Positions 6,685 through 11,404 of a stretch of DNA of 11,404 nt are shown in pieces. Location of the stretch: the NCBI GenBank assembly GCA_964542985.1, contig CAZIWH010000057.1:1-11404 (forward strand), in the 5' to 3' direction. The position numbers and the translations under genes are program-made. Under the pieces are notes generated by a model. It did not search any database and was not told the origin of the DNA. It saw only the letters and a list, made by a program, of their open reading frames with translations. Source of the stretch: QNYQ01 sp964542985 (GTDB lineage: Archaea > Thermoproteota > Thermoprotei_A > Sulfolobales > Pyrodictiaceae). Position 1 is the stretch's first letter. Each line of letters starts with the position of its first letter.

Positions 6685-8229
6685 AACCTTTTCAGCCCCT
6701 ATCCTTGCTCGACACTTTGGGTCGTACAGCCGGCCAGCCACACAGCCCACCTTGTAGCCAGCCCCGGGCTCCAAGCATGCAACCTCATACCCCACCGCCA
6801 CTTTGTCTCCACATGCAATGAAGCATGCCCCGTTGCAGTACACACAAACAGCCTCCATGCCCACGCTGAGAGACAACTTGCATCTGGCTAGCCTGCCGCG
6901 CAGTTCTAGAACGACACCATCATCCCGGATAACCTCCACACCCTCTACATGGCGGAGGGCAGCTGAGCCCATTACGAAGTCCCTCAACCCACCCGGATAC
7001 CTCACCTCAACCCCGCCGGGGAACCCTTGTCCACTAACCGGAACGTCGAGAAGAAACAAGCCGCCATCAACAGCAAAGACGTCTGCGACCATCCTCGTAG
7101 CACGCTCAACCCTAACGCGGAGAACATCTACTAGACCCCCGTAGCGTAGCTCAACAACAGCCTCATCACCCTCGAACACCACCACAACCTTGCCAGCCAC
7201 GTACTCCGCCTTACACCCACTACACCTTACACCCGAGGGCTCCCCAGGCACGTCGAACACAGCATAGAGTATCGGCACCCCAAGCCCCGTTGCCACCCGC
7301 GGCTCTACCCTAGCCTCCCGCACCTGCCGCGAAGAGGGAACCGAGGAGAGATCATTCACCTTACCAGGGCCCCGAGGATATTCCGGCCAGAAACACCGAG
7401 AACCAACACGACCAAGTGAACCACTATGGAGGCTAAAACACTCATCCATAGCCAAGCCATACACCCTCTCTCTGTTAGAGGCCACAATTAGCGGAGGATA
7501 CAGCAGAACCGGCTCAAGCCCGGCAAGCCGAGCCTCCCTCTCGAGAAGCCTGGCCTCCTCAACAAGACCCTCCTCACCCCAAACATGATCCCCAAGAAGG
7601 GCCGCAGAAAACCCCCAAAGCCCATGTACAACTCCTTCCAGCCTACCCGTGATCCTCCTAGCGCTATTCCCATCAAACTCTATGAGAATGCCCCCAGCCG
7701 ATAGCAGTACACCATTTCCCGAGGCAGCAACAACACTAACACCAGCACCTACGTCTACAATATAGCTACGACCCCTATGCAGAATCCAATAACTACTATT
7801 TCTAAATACAGCAACAGCAGACGAAACAGCAGCTAACTTACCCTCAACATGATGTACAACTTGTATTGAATCAAAATAGTCTAAAACAGCTATATTTCCC
7901 TCAAAGAGATATACGCATAGGACATCAGAGCACTTGTAGCCACGTAAATGCCCCTCAATAACTCTCCGGCAACCCGCACCCATGTCAAGAATAACTGCCC
8001 TATCCCTGCCCTCAAGCTTCACACATGCACGTCGCCCACTGATGTCGCACCAGCCACAATCACTGTAACAATTGGCTATCTTCCTGGCGGAAAGTATAAA
8101 GCAATCATGCGCGTAGAGTTTACTGCTTTCACAGTAAATGCTCACTCTGCTGGCTAAGGCATAAACATTCACTGGCCCCCTTGTAGTCCTATCTTTCAAC
8201 CGGAGTCCGACCAGGGCGAAACTAGCCAC
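6466..8229 (-). CDS. Cysteine-rich 587-residue protein of unknown function, probably beta-rich
   Basis: I recognise no family. The 587-residue frame has 21 cysteines, many for a cytoplasmic hyperthermophile protein. They cluster at 54-61 (CX3CX2C), 336-339 (CX2C) and 462-473 (CX2CX3CX3C), which suggests zinc or iron-sulfur sites or disulfides. Residues about 75-220 and 315-445 are runs of short hydrophobic strands ending in G or D turns (LLSAGGILIEFDG, VLELRGRL), reminiscent of a beta-propeller or stacked beta-sheets. The tail (about 568-587) is very basic. There is no signal peptide or membrane helix. The GTG at 8229 lacks a clear ribosome-binding site; a GTG at 8172 (second residue N) is an alternative. 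Residues 516-587 are antisense to the end of the phosphoribosyltransferase gene. Both other minus-strand frames stop near 6683-6693, so either the overlap is real or a frameshift lies upstream. Confidence 0.75.
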   Translation of the reverse strand: MASFALVGLRLKDRTTRGPVNVYALASRVSIYCESSKLYAHDCFILSARKIANCYSDCGWCDISGRRACVKLEGRDRAVILDMGAGCRRVIEGHLRGYKCSDVLCVYLFEGNIAVLDYFDSIQVVHHVEGKLAAVSSAVAVFRNSSYWILHRGRSYIVDVGAGVSVVAASGNGVLLSAGGILIEFDGNSARRITGRLEGVVHGLWGFSAALLGDHVWGEEGLVEEARLLEREARLAGLEPVLLYPPLIVASNRERVYGLAMDECFSLHSGSLGRVGSRCFWPEYPRGPGKVNDLSSVPSSRQVREARVEPRVATGLGVPILYAVFDVPGEPSGVRCSGCKAEYVAGKVVVVFEGDEAVVELRYGGLVDVLRVRVERATRMVADVFAVDGGLFLLDVPVSGQGFPGGVEVRYPGGLRDFVMGSAALRHVEGVEVIRDDGVVLELRGRLARCKLSLSVGMEAVCVYCNGACFIACGDKVAVGYEVACLEPGAGYKVGCVAGRLYDPKCRARIGAEKVLAALLRLGASVASELFELGEHVAANLLHPWKLSDDLPILDDSAEQRLGVLAALWRRRSPRRHHVAKRRSTAV

Positions 8230-8297
8230 CTTGAGTTAGGAATATACAACTTTAGAAGTAGTGGCGGGGCCGCCCTCGCAGGGCGGTTCAGAGGTAG

Positions 8298-8374
8298 TGG
8301 TAGCGGGGGGTGGATTTGAACCACCGACCTCGGGGTTATGAGCCCCGCGGGCTACCAGGCTACCCTACCCCGCT
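8298..8374 (-). tRNA. Initiator tRNA-Met (CAT)
   Basis: On the minus strand, acceptor AGCGGGG (from 8374) pairs with CCCCGCT, beginning with the A1-U72 pair that marks initiators. The anticodon stem CGGGG/CCCCG holds the three consecutive G-C pairs at 29-31/39-41. The loop CTCATAA carries CAT. The D-arm is GGGT/GCCC and the T-arm GGTGG/TTCAAAT/CCACC. The discriminator is A, and CCA is encoded (8298-8300). There is no intron. A box A (8399-8407) lies about 29 bases upstream. The first nine bases are repeated just upstream (8378-8386). Confidence 0.95.
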
Positions 8375-8398
8375 GTGCTACCCCGCCATCTACGCGCT

Positions 8399-8407
8399 CC
8401 ATAAAGA
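8399..8407 (-). promoter_or_regulatory. Box A for initiator tRNA-Met
   Basis: The minus strand reads TCTTTATGG, centred about 29 bases before the mature 5' end at 8374. A start about 25 bases after box A would leave a leader of only a few bases, as usual for archaeal tRNA genes. Confidence 0.5.
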
Positions 8408-8428
8408 ACCATCCCGATAGGGAGACGC

Positions 8429-8436
8429 CTTATAAG
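8429..8436 (+). promoter_or_regulatory. Box A (CTTATAAG) for the candidate C/D box RNA
   Basis: CTTATAAG is a near-ideal archaeal TATA box in a GC-rich stretch. Its centre is about 26 bases before 8458, where the terminal stem of the candidate guide RNA begins. It is palindromic, so it could also fire on the minus strand, but the tRNA there has a better-placed box of its own. Confidence 0.55.
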
Positions 8437-8457
8437 ACTTGCGGCTGAACCGCTCCG

Positions 8458-8527
8458 TGAGGGGATGATGCAACACACCCTTAAACAGACCAAAGGGGAT
8501 GAGCGAAGTGGCCAGGACTGACCCTCA
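8458..8527 (+). ncRNA. Candidate C/D box guide RNA
   Basis: Elements appear in order. The 5' terminal stem is TGAGGG (8458-8463), box C ATGATGC (8465-8471), a 14-base guide (8472-8485), box D' CAGA (8486-8489), a six-base spacer, box C' GGGATGA (8496-8502), a 15-base guide (8503-8517), box D CTGA (8518-8521), and the 3' stem CCCTCA (8522-8527), which pairs perfectly with the 5' stem. Box C to box D spans 57 bases, typical of archaeal sRNAs. The last base of box C deviates and D' has A for U, but the GA pairs of the kink-turns are kept. Such RNAs direct 2'-O-methylation with L7Ae, Nop5 and fibrillarin. I could not name targets. A rival reading is an 18-residue frame from 8465 to 8521 behind GAGGGG. 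A downstream arm, CGCTCATC at 8542-8549, could pair with box C'. Confidence 0.6.
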
Positions 8528-8556
8528 GACCCTCAGTGCTCCGCTCATCTCCTCAC

Positions 8557-8571
8557 AGCCCCTAGGGGGCT
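8557..8571 (-). terminator. Small GC hairpin at the end of the alkyltransferase gene
   Basis: On the minus strand AGCCCC-CTA-GGGGCT begins inside the stop codon of the alkyltransferase gene. It is a six-pair stem with a three-base loop and no following T-run, so it may be a 3'-end stabiliser rather than a terminator. Confidence 0.3.
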
Positions 8572-8876
8572 CAGCCCCAAAGGTCTACATCAACGGGGAC
8601 GCCATTCTCTGCGAGCAGCCTCCAGTACTCCTCTGTGCTGCGGACAACCTTGTCGCACATCTCTAGTTTGAGCAGCTTCTTCTTGACCTCTACTCCTCTA
8701 CTGAAACCCCCTAGCCCCTTGGAGGCTACGACGCGATGGCAGGGAATTACTATGAGGCATTTATTAGCCCTCATGTAGACACCTATGGCTCTGGGCGAGG
8801 TTCCCACTAGCTGCGCTAGCACATTGTAGGTCACACAGACACCCGGCGGGATCGCAGAGAGAAGCACATAGACCAT
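8571..8876 (-). CDS. ogt: O6-alkylguanine-DNA alkyltransferase, catalytic domain only
   Basis: From the ATG at 8876 this is 101 residues. It has the alkyltransferase core LLSAIPPGVCVTYNVLAQLVG, SPRAIGVYMRAN (the arginine finger and Asn hinge) and the acceptor motif IPCHRVV, followed by GLGGFSRGVEVKKKLLKLE. The reactive cysteine is present, so it is not an alkyltransferase-like (ATL) protein, where that residue is Trp. It takes alkyl groups from O6-alkylguanine in DNA and is inactivated by the transfer. The N-terminal domain of typical archaeal Ogt (about 60-80 residues) is missing, and there is an unusual 29-residue acidic tail. The chosen ATG has AGGAGA just upstream; an ATG at 8906 (111 residues) lacks one. 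The frame is open to 9089, but that part runs into the divergent taw1 gene and has no family resemblance. Confidence 0.85.
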   Translation of the reverse strand: MVYVLLSAIPPGVCVTYNVLAQLVGTSPRAIGVYMRANKCLIVIPCHRVVASKGLGGFSRGVEVKKKLLKLEMCDKVVRSTEEYWRLLAENGVPVDVDLWG

Positions 8877-8958
8877 GTCTCTCCTGCTCCTCGGCTCGCC
8901 GAGCATGTTTAGGTCGCAGCGCCACTCCAACCCGCGGCCACCATGCAGCGATAGAGTC

Positions 8959-8966
8959 CTAAAAAG
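8959..8966. promoter_or_regulatory. Shared box A between divergent ogt and taw1
   Basis: CTAAAAAG on the plus strand reads CTTTTTAG on the minus strand. Its centre lies about 42 bases before the taw1 ATG and about 56-86 bases before the two possible ogt starts. It is the only AT-rich run in this gap. Confidence 0.35.
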
Positions 8967-9003
8967 CCCGTCAGTGCTTCTGCACCCCCGTCCGGGGCTG
9001 GAT

Positions 9004-10146
9004 ATGAGTCTACAGGATTTCAAGCCGCGGACTGTTCGGGGTAAGCGCTGGAAGCTTAGAATCGACGACTTTCCGGAACCGTACCGCACGCTCTACAAGA
9101 TACTTGAGAAGCAGGGCTACATTATCATCGGGAGGCACAGCGTGTACAAGAAGTGCCACTGGACGCACGCAGCTATAGTTGAGCGCAGATTCTGCTACAA
9201 GTGCAAGTTCTACGGCATAGCGAGCCACAGGGACGTACAGATGAGCCCCTCCGCGCTGTGGTGCTGGAACGCTTGCCTTCATTGCTGGAGGCTTCGGCCC
9301 TCCGACACCATAAAGTGGGACGACACTAAGATACCGTGGGTTGACGATCCTGATCTCATCGCTGAGGGAAGCATCGAAGCTCACAGAGAGGCCCTAATGG
9401 GGTACTGGGGCCACCCAAGAGCTGACCGCCAGCTCCTAAAGGAGGCCATGGAGCCCAAGCACGTGGCAATAAGCCTCACCGGCGAGCCTACACTATACCC
9501 TAGGCTCGGGGAACTAATAGAGGAATACCACCGTCGCGGAATGACCACATTTCTAGTGACGCGTGGCGTGAGACCGGACGTACTCGCGAACCTCAATGAA
9601 GAGCCAAGCCAGCTCTACGTAAGCATCGAAGCATGGGACAAGAAGAGCTACAACTACTTCACGCGCCCACTTGTGCCCCGTGCATGGGAGCTAACTATGG
9701 AGACGCTGGAAATGCTTCCATCGTTCTCGAGCCCGACTGTGATAAGGTTCACATTGGTGAGAAGCTTCAACATGCACGAGGAAGCCTTGAAGGCGTGGGC
9801 CAGGTTCGTGGAGATATCACAGCCCACTTATATTGAGTTCAAGTCCTACATGCACGTCGGCGCTGCAAGGCAGAGGCTTAGCAGAAACGACATGCTGAAG
9901 CATCTAGAGGTGCTGGAGTTCGCTAAGAAGTTTGCAGACATGACAGGCTACAAGATACTCTCGCAGCAAGTGGAAAGCAGAGTAGTGCTGCTCTCAAGAC
10001 TCGACAAGCCGATAATACTTGGCGAGGGCTGCCCCGGCGAGTGGCGCAAGGAGCAGGAAAGCATAGAGAAGATGCTGGACCTGCTACGGAGGGGCACTGA
10101 TATAGACGAGGTTGAGTATCGCATGGTTCTAGAGCAGAAAATCTAG
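9004..10146 (+). CDS. taw1: 4-demethylwyosine synthase (radical SAM, TYW1/Taw1)
   Basis: From the ATG at 9004 this is 380 residues. It makes the tricyclic 4-demethylwyosine base from N1-methylguanosine-37 of tRNA-Phe and pyruvate. The radical SAM cluster motif is CWNACLHCWR (C87, C91, C94), followed by SLTGEPTLYP (157-166) for SAM binding and the barrel strands FLVTRG and LYVSIEAWD. The auxiliary cluster region gives CHWTHAAIVERRFCYKCKFYGIASHRD. C51 and C64 match two of the three known ligands, but the third position is Asp77, with an extra Cys at 67. The frame is open back to 8875, but residues before the chosen ATG are antisense to ogt and unlike the family. GGGGCTGGAT just upstream is a weak ribosome-binding site. 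The stop shares CTAG (10143-10146) with the convergent gene. Confidence 0.93.
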   Translation: MSLQDFKPRTVRGKRWKLRIDDFPEPYRTLYKILEKQGYIIIGRHSVYKKCHWTHAAIVERRFCYKCKFYGIASHRDVQMSPSALWCWNACLHCWRLRPSDTIKWDDTKIPWVDDPDLIAEGSIEAHREALMGYWGHPRADRQLLKEAMEPKHVAISLTGEPTLYPRLGELIEEYHRRGMTTFLVTRGVRPDVLANLNEEPSQLYVSIEAWDKKSYNYFTRPLVPRAWELTMETLEMLPSFSSPTVIRFTLVRSFNMHEEALKAWARFVEISQPTYIEFKSYMHVGAARQRLSRNDMLKHLEVLEFAKKFADMTGYKILSQQVESRVVLLSRLDKPIILGEGCPGEWRKEQESIEKMLDLLRRGTDIDEVEYRMVLEQKI

Positions 10147-10883
10147 GCTTCCTCTTTCTCCTCGGGAAGCCCATAACGGCTTATGATCTCGTAGAGCCTC
10201 TTCGCCTTCTTGCTGTAGAGCCTTATCTTGCCGGACTTCGGCATCTCTATCTCAACGTAGTTTCTCTCAGCGTTTAGCCTTACCTTGCTACCCTTCGGAA
10301 GAGGAAAGCCTATCACTTGGCCGAAGCCACCTTTTAGCACAATTCCCTTACTAGTGACTCTGTACCCTGCTGGCACGAACGGGGCCATGACGTTGCCCTT
10401 GCCTGACGTCAGCTTTCGCACCACCAGGTTTAGAGCAAACATTGCCTCAAACACTAGAAGCCAGACAAAGAATGCCGCTACACGCTTATCCACAACACCA
10501 ATACTCGCGAACGCTGCTTCCGCAGGTCTTTGAAGCACATAAGCTGCTCTAAAAATTATGATATAAAGGGGGAAGAGAAGTAAGGGATAGAGCATTGCCT
10601 TAGCTTGCCTCGACATAGCTTGTACATACTCCTCGTCCGCTAAAGCTAGCTCGAACGCCTTATCCTCTTTTAGTAGCGTCCTGGCTTTCAGCACCTCTTC
10701 TCTTGGAACGCCTCCAGCTGTACGCCTACGAGCCATGTACATGCTGAGACCCATTATTAACGCAAAATAGAGTATGATAGCGATCATGTATAGGTGCGGC
10801 GCCACCGCGAGGACGGCTGCGAGAATAATCATGAATACTTGACCCATAATCATCATTGTTCTCTCGCTCATAGGCATAGTCAC
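10143..10883 (-). CDS. Four-helix membrane protein, DUF2208-like
   Basis: This 246-residue protein has four membrane helices. Two are back to back at the N-terminus (about 13-32 and 33-50), then comes a charged cytoplasmic-type segment (52-97), then helices at about 98-116 and 135-155. A hydrophilic C-terminal domain of about 90 residues follows, with beta-strand character (YRVTSKGIVLKGG, KVRLNAERNYVEIEM, KIRLYSKKAKRLYEIISRYG). The last of these resembles the soluble domain of crenarchaeal DUF2208 proteins, a family of unknown function; this assignment is from memory. The positively charged loop suggests both ends lie inside the cell. The start may be GTG at 10883 or the ATG codons at 10877 or 10871. 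An AGGGG lies upstream and a box A candidate is at 10924-10934. It is convergent with taw1, with a four-base overlap. Confidence 0.75.
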   Translation of the reverse strand: MTMPMSERTMMIMGQVFMIILAAVLAVAPHLYMIAIILYFALIMGLSMYMARRRTAGGVPREEVLKARTLLKEDKAFELALADEEYVQAMSRQAKAMLYPLLLFPLYIIIFRAAYVLQRPAEAAFASIGVVDKRVAAFFVWLLVFEAMFALNLVVRKLTSGKGNVMAPFVPAGYRVTSKGIVLKGGFGQVIGFPLPKGSKVRLNAERNYVEIEMPKSGKIRLYSKKAKRLYEIISRYGLPEEKEEA

Positions 10884-10923
10884 GGCCCATGCCCCTAGGG
10901 CCAGGCCACGGAAGGCCGGTGGC

Positions 10924-10934
10924 TAATTTACATA
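10924..10934 (-). promoter_or_regulatory. Box A candidate for the membrane-protein gene
   Basis: The minus strand reads TATGTAAATTA, centred about 46 bases before the GTG at 10883. A start about 25 bases on would give a leader near 20 bases, including AGGGG. Confidence 0.4.
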
Positions 10935-10966
10935 GCCGCAGATTGTTTACTGACTTAGACACGGCG

Positions 10967-11012
10967 ATGAGGAAGAGAACCCTCAGAGCCCCACATGAAG
11001 AAGAAACCTCAG
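10967..11012. repeat. Imperfect direct repeat, two copies at 28-base spacing
   Basis: ATGAGGAAGAGAACCCTCAG (10967-10986) is followed by ATGAAGAAGAAACCTCAG (10995-11012). Each copy can form a short TGAGG/CCTCA-type hairpin, better in the first. No function is evident. With 11074-11213 it is the only structure I see in the 405-base stretch without a protein gene (10884-11288). Confidence 0.4.
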
Positions 11013-11073
11013 CCGAGTTAACGCCACCACTATGAAACCCTTACATGAGTAGATGCGGATGGCGTCCTATGCT

Positions 11074-11213
11074 GAGGGGCGATGAAGAGCAGGGCTGAGC
11101 GCCGAGCCACCACTCGTTGAGGGGCCTCGGCCGTGGACGGGCTCTAGCATCCACCCACGCCCATCTTAGGCGTGGGATGCTACTAGGCCTGCGTGATACT
11201 TCATCGGCCCCTC
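11074..11213 (+). ncRNA. Candidate structured RNA with closing stem and two inner hairpins
   Basis: The ends pair. GAGGGGCGATGAAG (11074-11087) matches CTTCATCG plus CCCCTC (11199-11213), fourteen pairs with one bulged G. Inside, GCAGG (11089-11093) pairs with CCTGC (11188-11192). Two hairpins follow. The first is GCCGAG/CTCGGC (11101-11131) with an inner CTC/GAG. The second has TAGCATCC (11145-11152) and CACGCC (11156-11161) pairing with GGCGTGGGATGCTA (11169-11182), fourteen pairs with a three-base bulge and a seven-base loop. The result is a branched fold of 140 bases with no reading frame that makes sense. I find none of the hallmark sequences I know from SRP RNA or RNase P RNA. The strand is assumed to be plus because no clear promoter is seen; a weak CTTACATG lies at 11039-11046. 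Confidence 0.4.
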
Positions 11214-11242
11214 CGGCGGGTTATCCCACGAGCGAGGAGAAA

Positions 11243-11250
11243 CCTATAAG
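11243..11250 (+). promoter_or_regulatory. Box A for tRNA-Thr
   Basis: CCTATAAG preceded by purine-rich GAGGAGAAA fits an archaeal BRE plus TATA box. It lies about 42 bases before the mature 5' end at 11289, implying a precursor leader of about 16 bases for RNase P to remove. Confidence 0.5.
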
Positions 11251-11288
11251 CCCCGCAGTCGTCTTGACCTGCTTCTCGGCCTGGAGAC

Positions 11289-11395
11289 GCCGCCGTAGCT
11301 CAGCCGGCAGAGCACCGGCCTCGTAAGCCCGTACGGGTGTCGCGGGTTCCCGAGGGAGCCGGGGGTCCCGGGTTCAAATCCCGGCGGCGGCTCCA
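11289..11395 (+). tRNA. tRNA-Thr (CGT) with a 31-base intron
   Basis: Acceptor GCCGCCG (11289-11295) pairs fully with CGGCGGC (11385-11391), the discriminator is T, and CCA is encoded (11393-11395). The D-arm is GCTC/GAGC and the T-arm CCGGG/TTCAAAT/CCCGG. The anticodon stem CCGGC (11315-11319) pairs with GCCGG (11358-11362). The loop reads CTCGTA then A once the intron at 11326-11356 is removed, placing it at the canonical 37/38 site with anticodon CGT. CTCG (11320-11323) pairs with CGAG (11351-11354), giving the central helix recognised by the splicing endonuclease. A three-base bulge GGA sits at the 3' site. Opposite the 5' bulge TAA there are three unpaired bases, so the motif is relaxed rather than a strict bulge-helix-bulge. 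Confidence 0.92.
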
Positions 11396-11404
11396 CCCTG
11401 CGGG

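Noticed and set aside
6803..7144. Plus-strand 113-codon frame
   Set aside because: Pro/Thr/Ser/Arg-rich shadow of the minus-strand cysteine-rich gene, with no start signals.
8041..8080. Radical SAM assignment for the cysteine-rich protein from its CX3CX2C
   Set aside because: There is no GGE-type motif or barrel pattern after it; the region is beta-rich with other cysteine clusters, so metal or disulfide sites are likelier.
8875..9003. N-terminal extension of Taw1
   Set aside because: The frame is open but runs antisense to the alkyltransferase gene and encodes a Ser/Arg/Pro-rich stretch unlike the family start.
8877..9089. N-terminal domain of the alkyltransferase
   Set aside because: The upstream frame has no ribosome-binding site and no similarity to the Ogt N-terminal domain, and it overlaps taw1.
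11052..11098. A second C/D box RNA made of GATG, CTGA, CGATGA and CTGA elements
   Set aside because: The second guide would be only nine bases (first nine or fifteen depending on the box C chosen), box C is poor, there is no terminal stem, and the same bases take part in the much stronger closing stem of the 11074-11213 element.
11117..11326. Plus-strand 69-codon frame running into tRNA-Thr
   Set aside because: It covers both the hairpin region and the tRNA; the composition is that of structured RNA sequence, not protein.

Overview
The window reads as a piece of chromosome from a hyperthermophilic crenarchaeon. The best guess is Desulfurococcales, of the Pyrodictium/Hyperthermus/Pyrolobus kind, but that placement is inference. 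Signs for it are an archaeal-type 4-demethylwyosine synthase, an archaeal nicotinate phosphoribosyltransferase, GatC, a DUF2208-like membrane protein, a tRNA-Thr gene with an intron at 37/38, many TTG and GTG starts, GGTG/GAGG ribosome-binding sites and AT-rich archaeal box A promoters. No virus, insertion sequence, CRISPR array or defence cassette is visible. The genes look like ordinary chromosomal housekeeping genes with a strong translation and RNA-processing flavour.

Layout, left to right. (1) A minus-strand CAT-anticodon tRNA runs off the left edge. Behind it lie a strongly folding intergenic stretch (105-179) and an unrecognised 339-residue minus-strand protein. (2) Divergent from that, a plus-strand pair encodes a metallo-beta-lactamase/beta-CASP exonuclease-like protein and GatC. 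(3) A minus-strand pair encodes a BtpA-family TIM barrel and a short methylenetetrahydrofolate-reductase-like TIM barrel, with the stop of the first inside the ribosome-binding site of the second. A minus-strand thioredoxin follows. (4) A plus-strand pair encodes a YjbQ/UPF0047 protein and nicotinate phosphoribosyltransferase, again with the stop inside the next gene's ribosome-binding site. (5) A 587-residue cysteine-rich protein of unknown function lies on the minus strand. Its last 72 codons run antisense through the end of the phosphoribosyltransferase gene. (6) An RNA-rich gap holds initiator tRNA-Met on the minus strand. Divergent from it is a good candidate C/D box guide RNA on the plus strand with its own box A. 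(7) A very short O6-alkylguanine-DNA alkyltransferase (minus) is divergent from Taw1 (plus). Taw1 is convergent with a four-helix membrane protein, and the two share a CTAG that supplies both stop codons. (8) A protein-free 405-base stretch carries a candidate structured RNA (11074-11213). The window closes with intron-containing tRNA-Thr(CGT).

I see no single new multi-gene system. The most worthwhile leads are the C/D box RNA at 8458-8527, the branched RNA at 11074-11213, the cysteine-rich protein with its long antisense overlap, the BtpA-MTHFR-like coupled pair, and a displaced auxiliary-cluster cysteine in Taw1. All identifications rest on reading the sequence and remembered family motifs; no database search was run.
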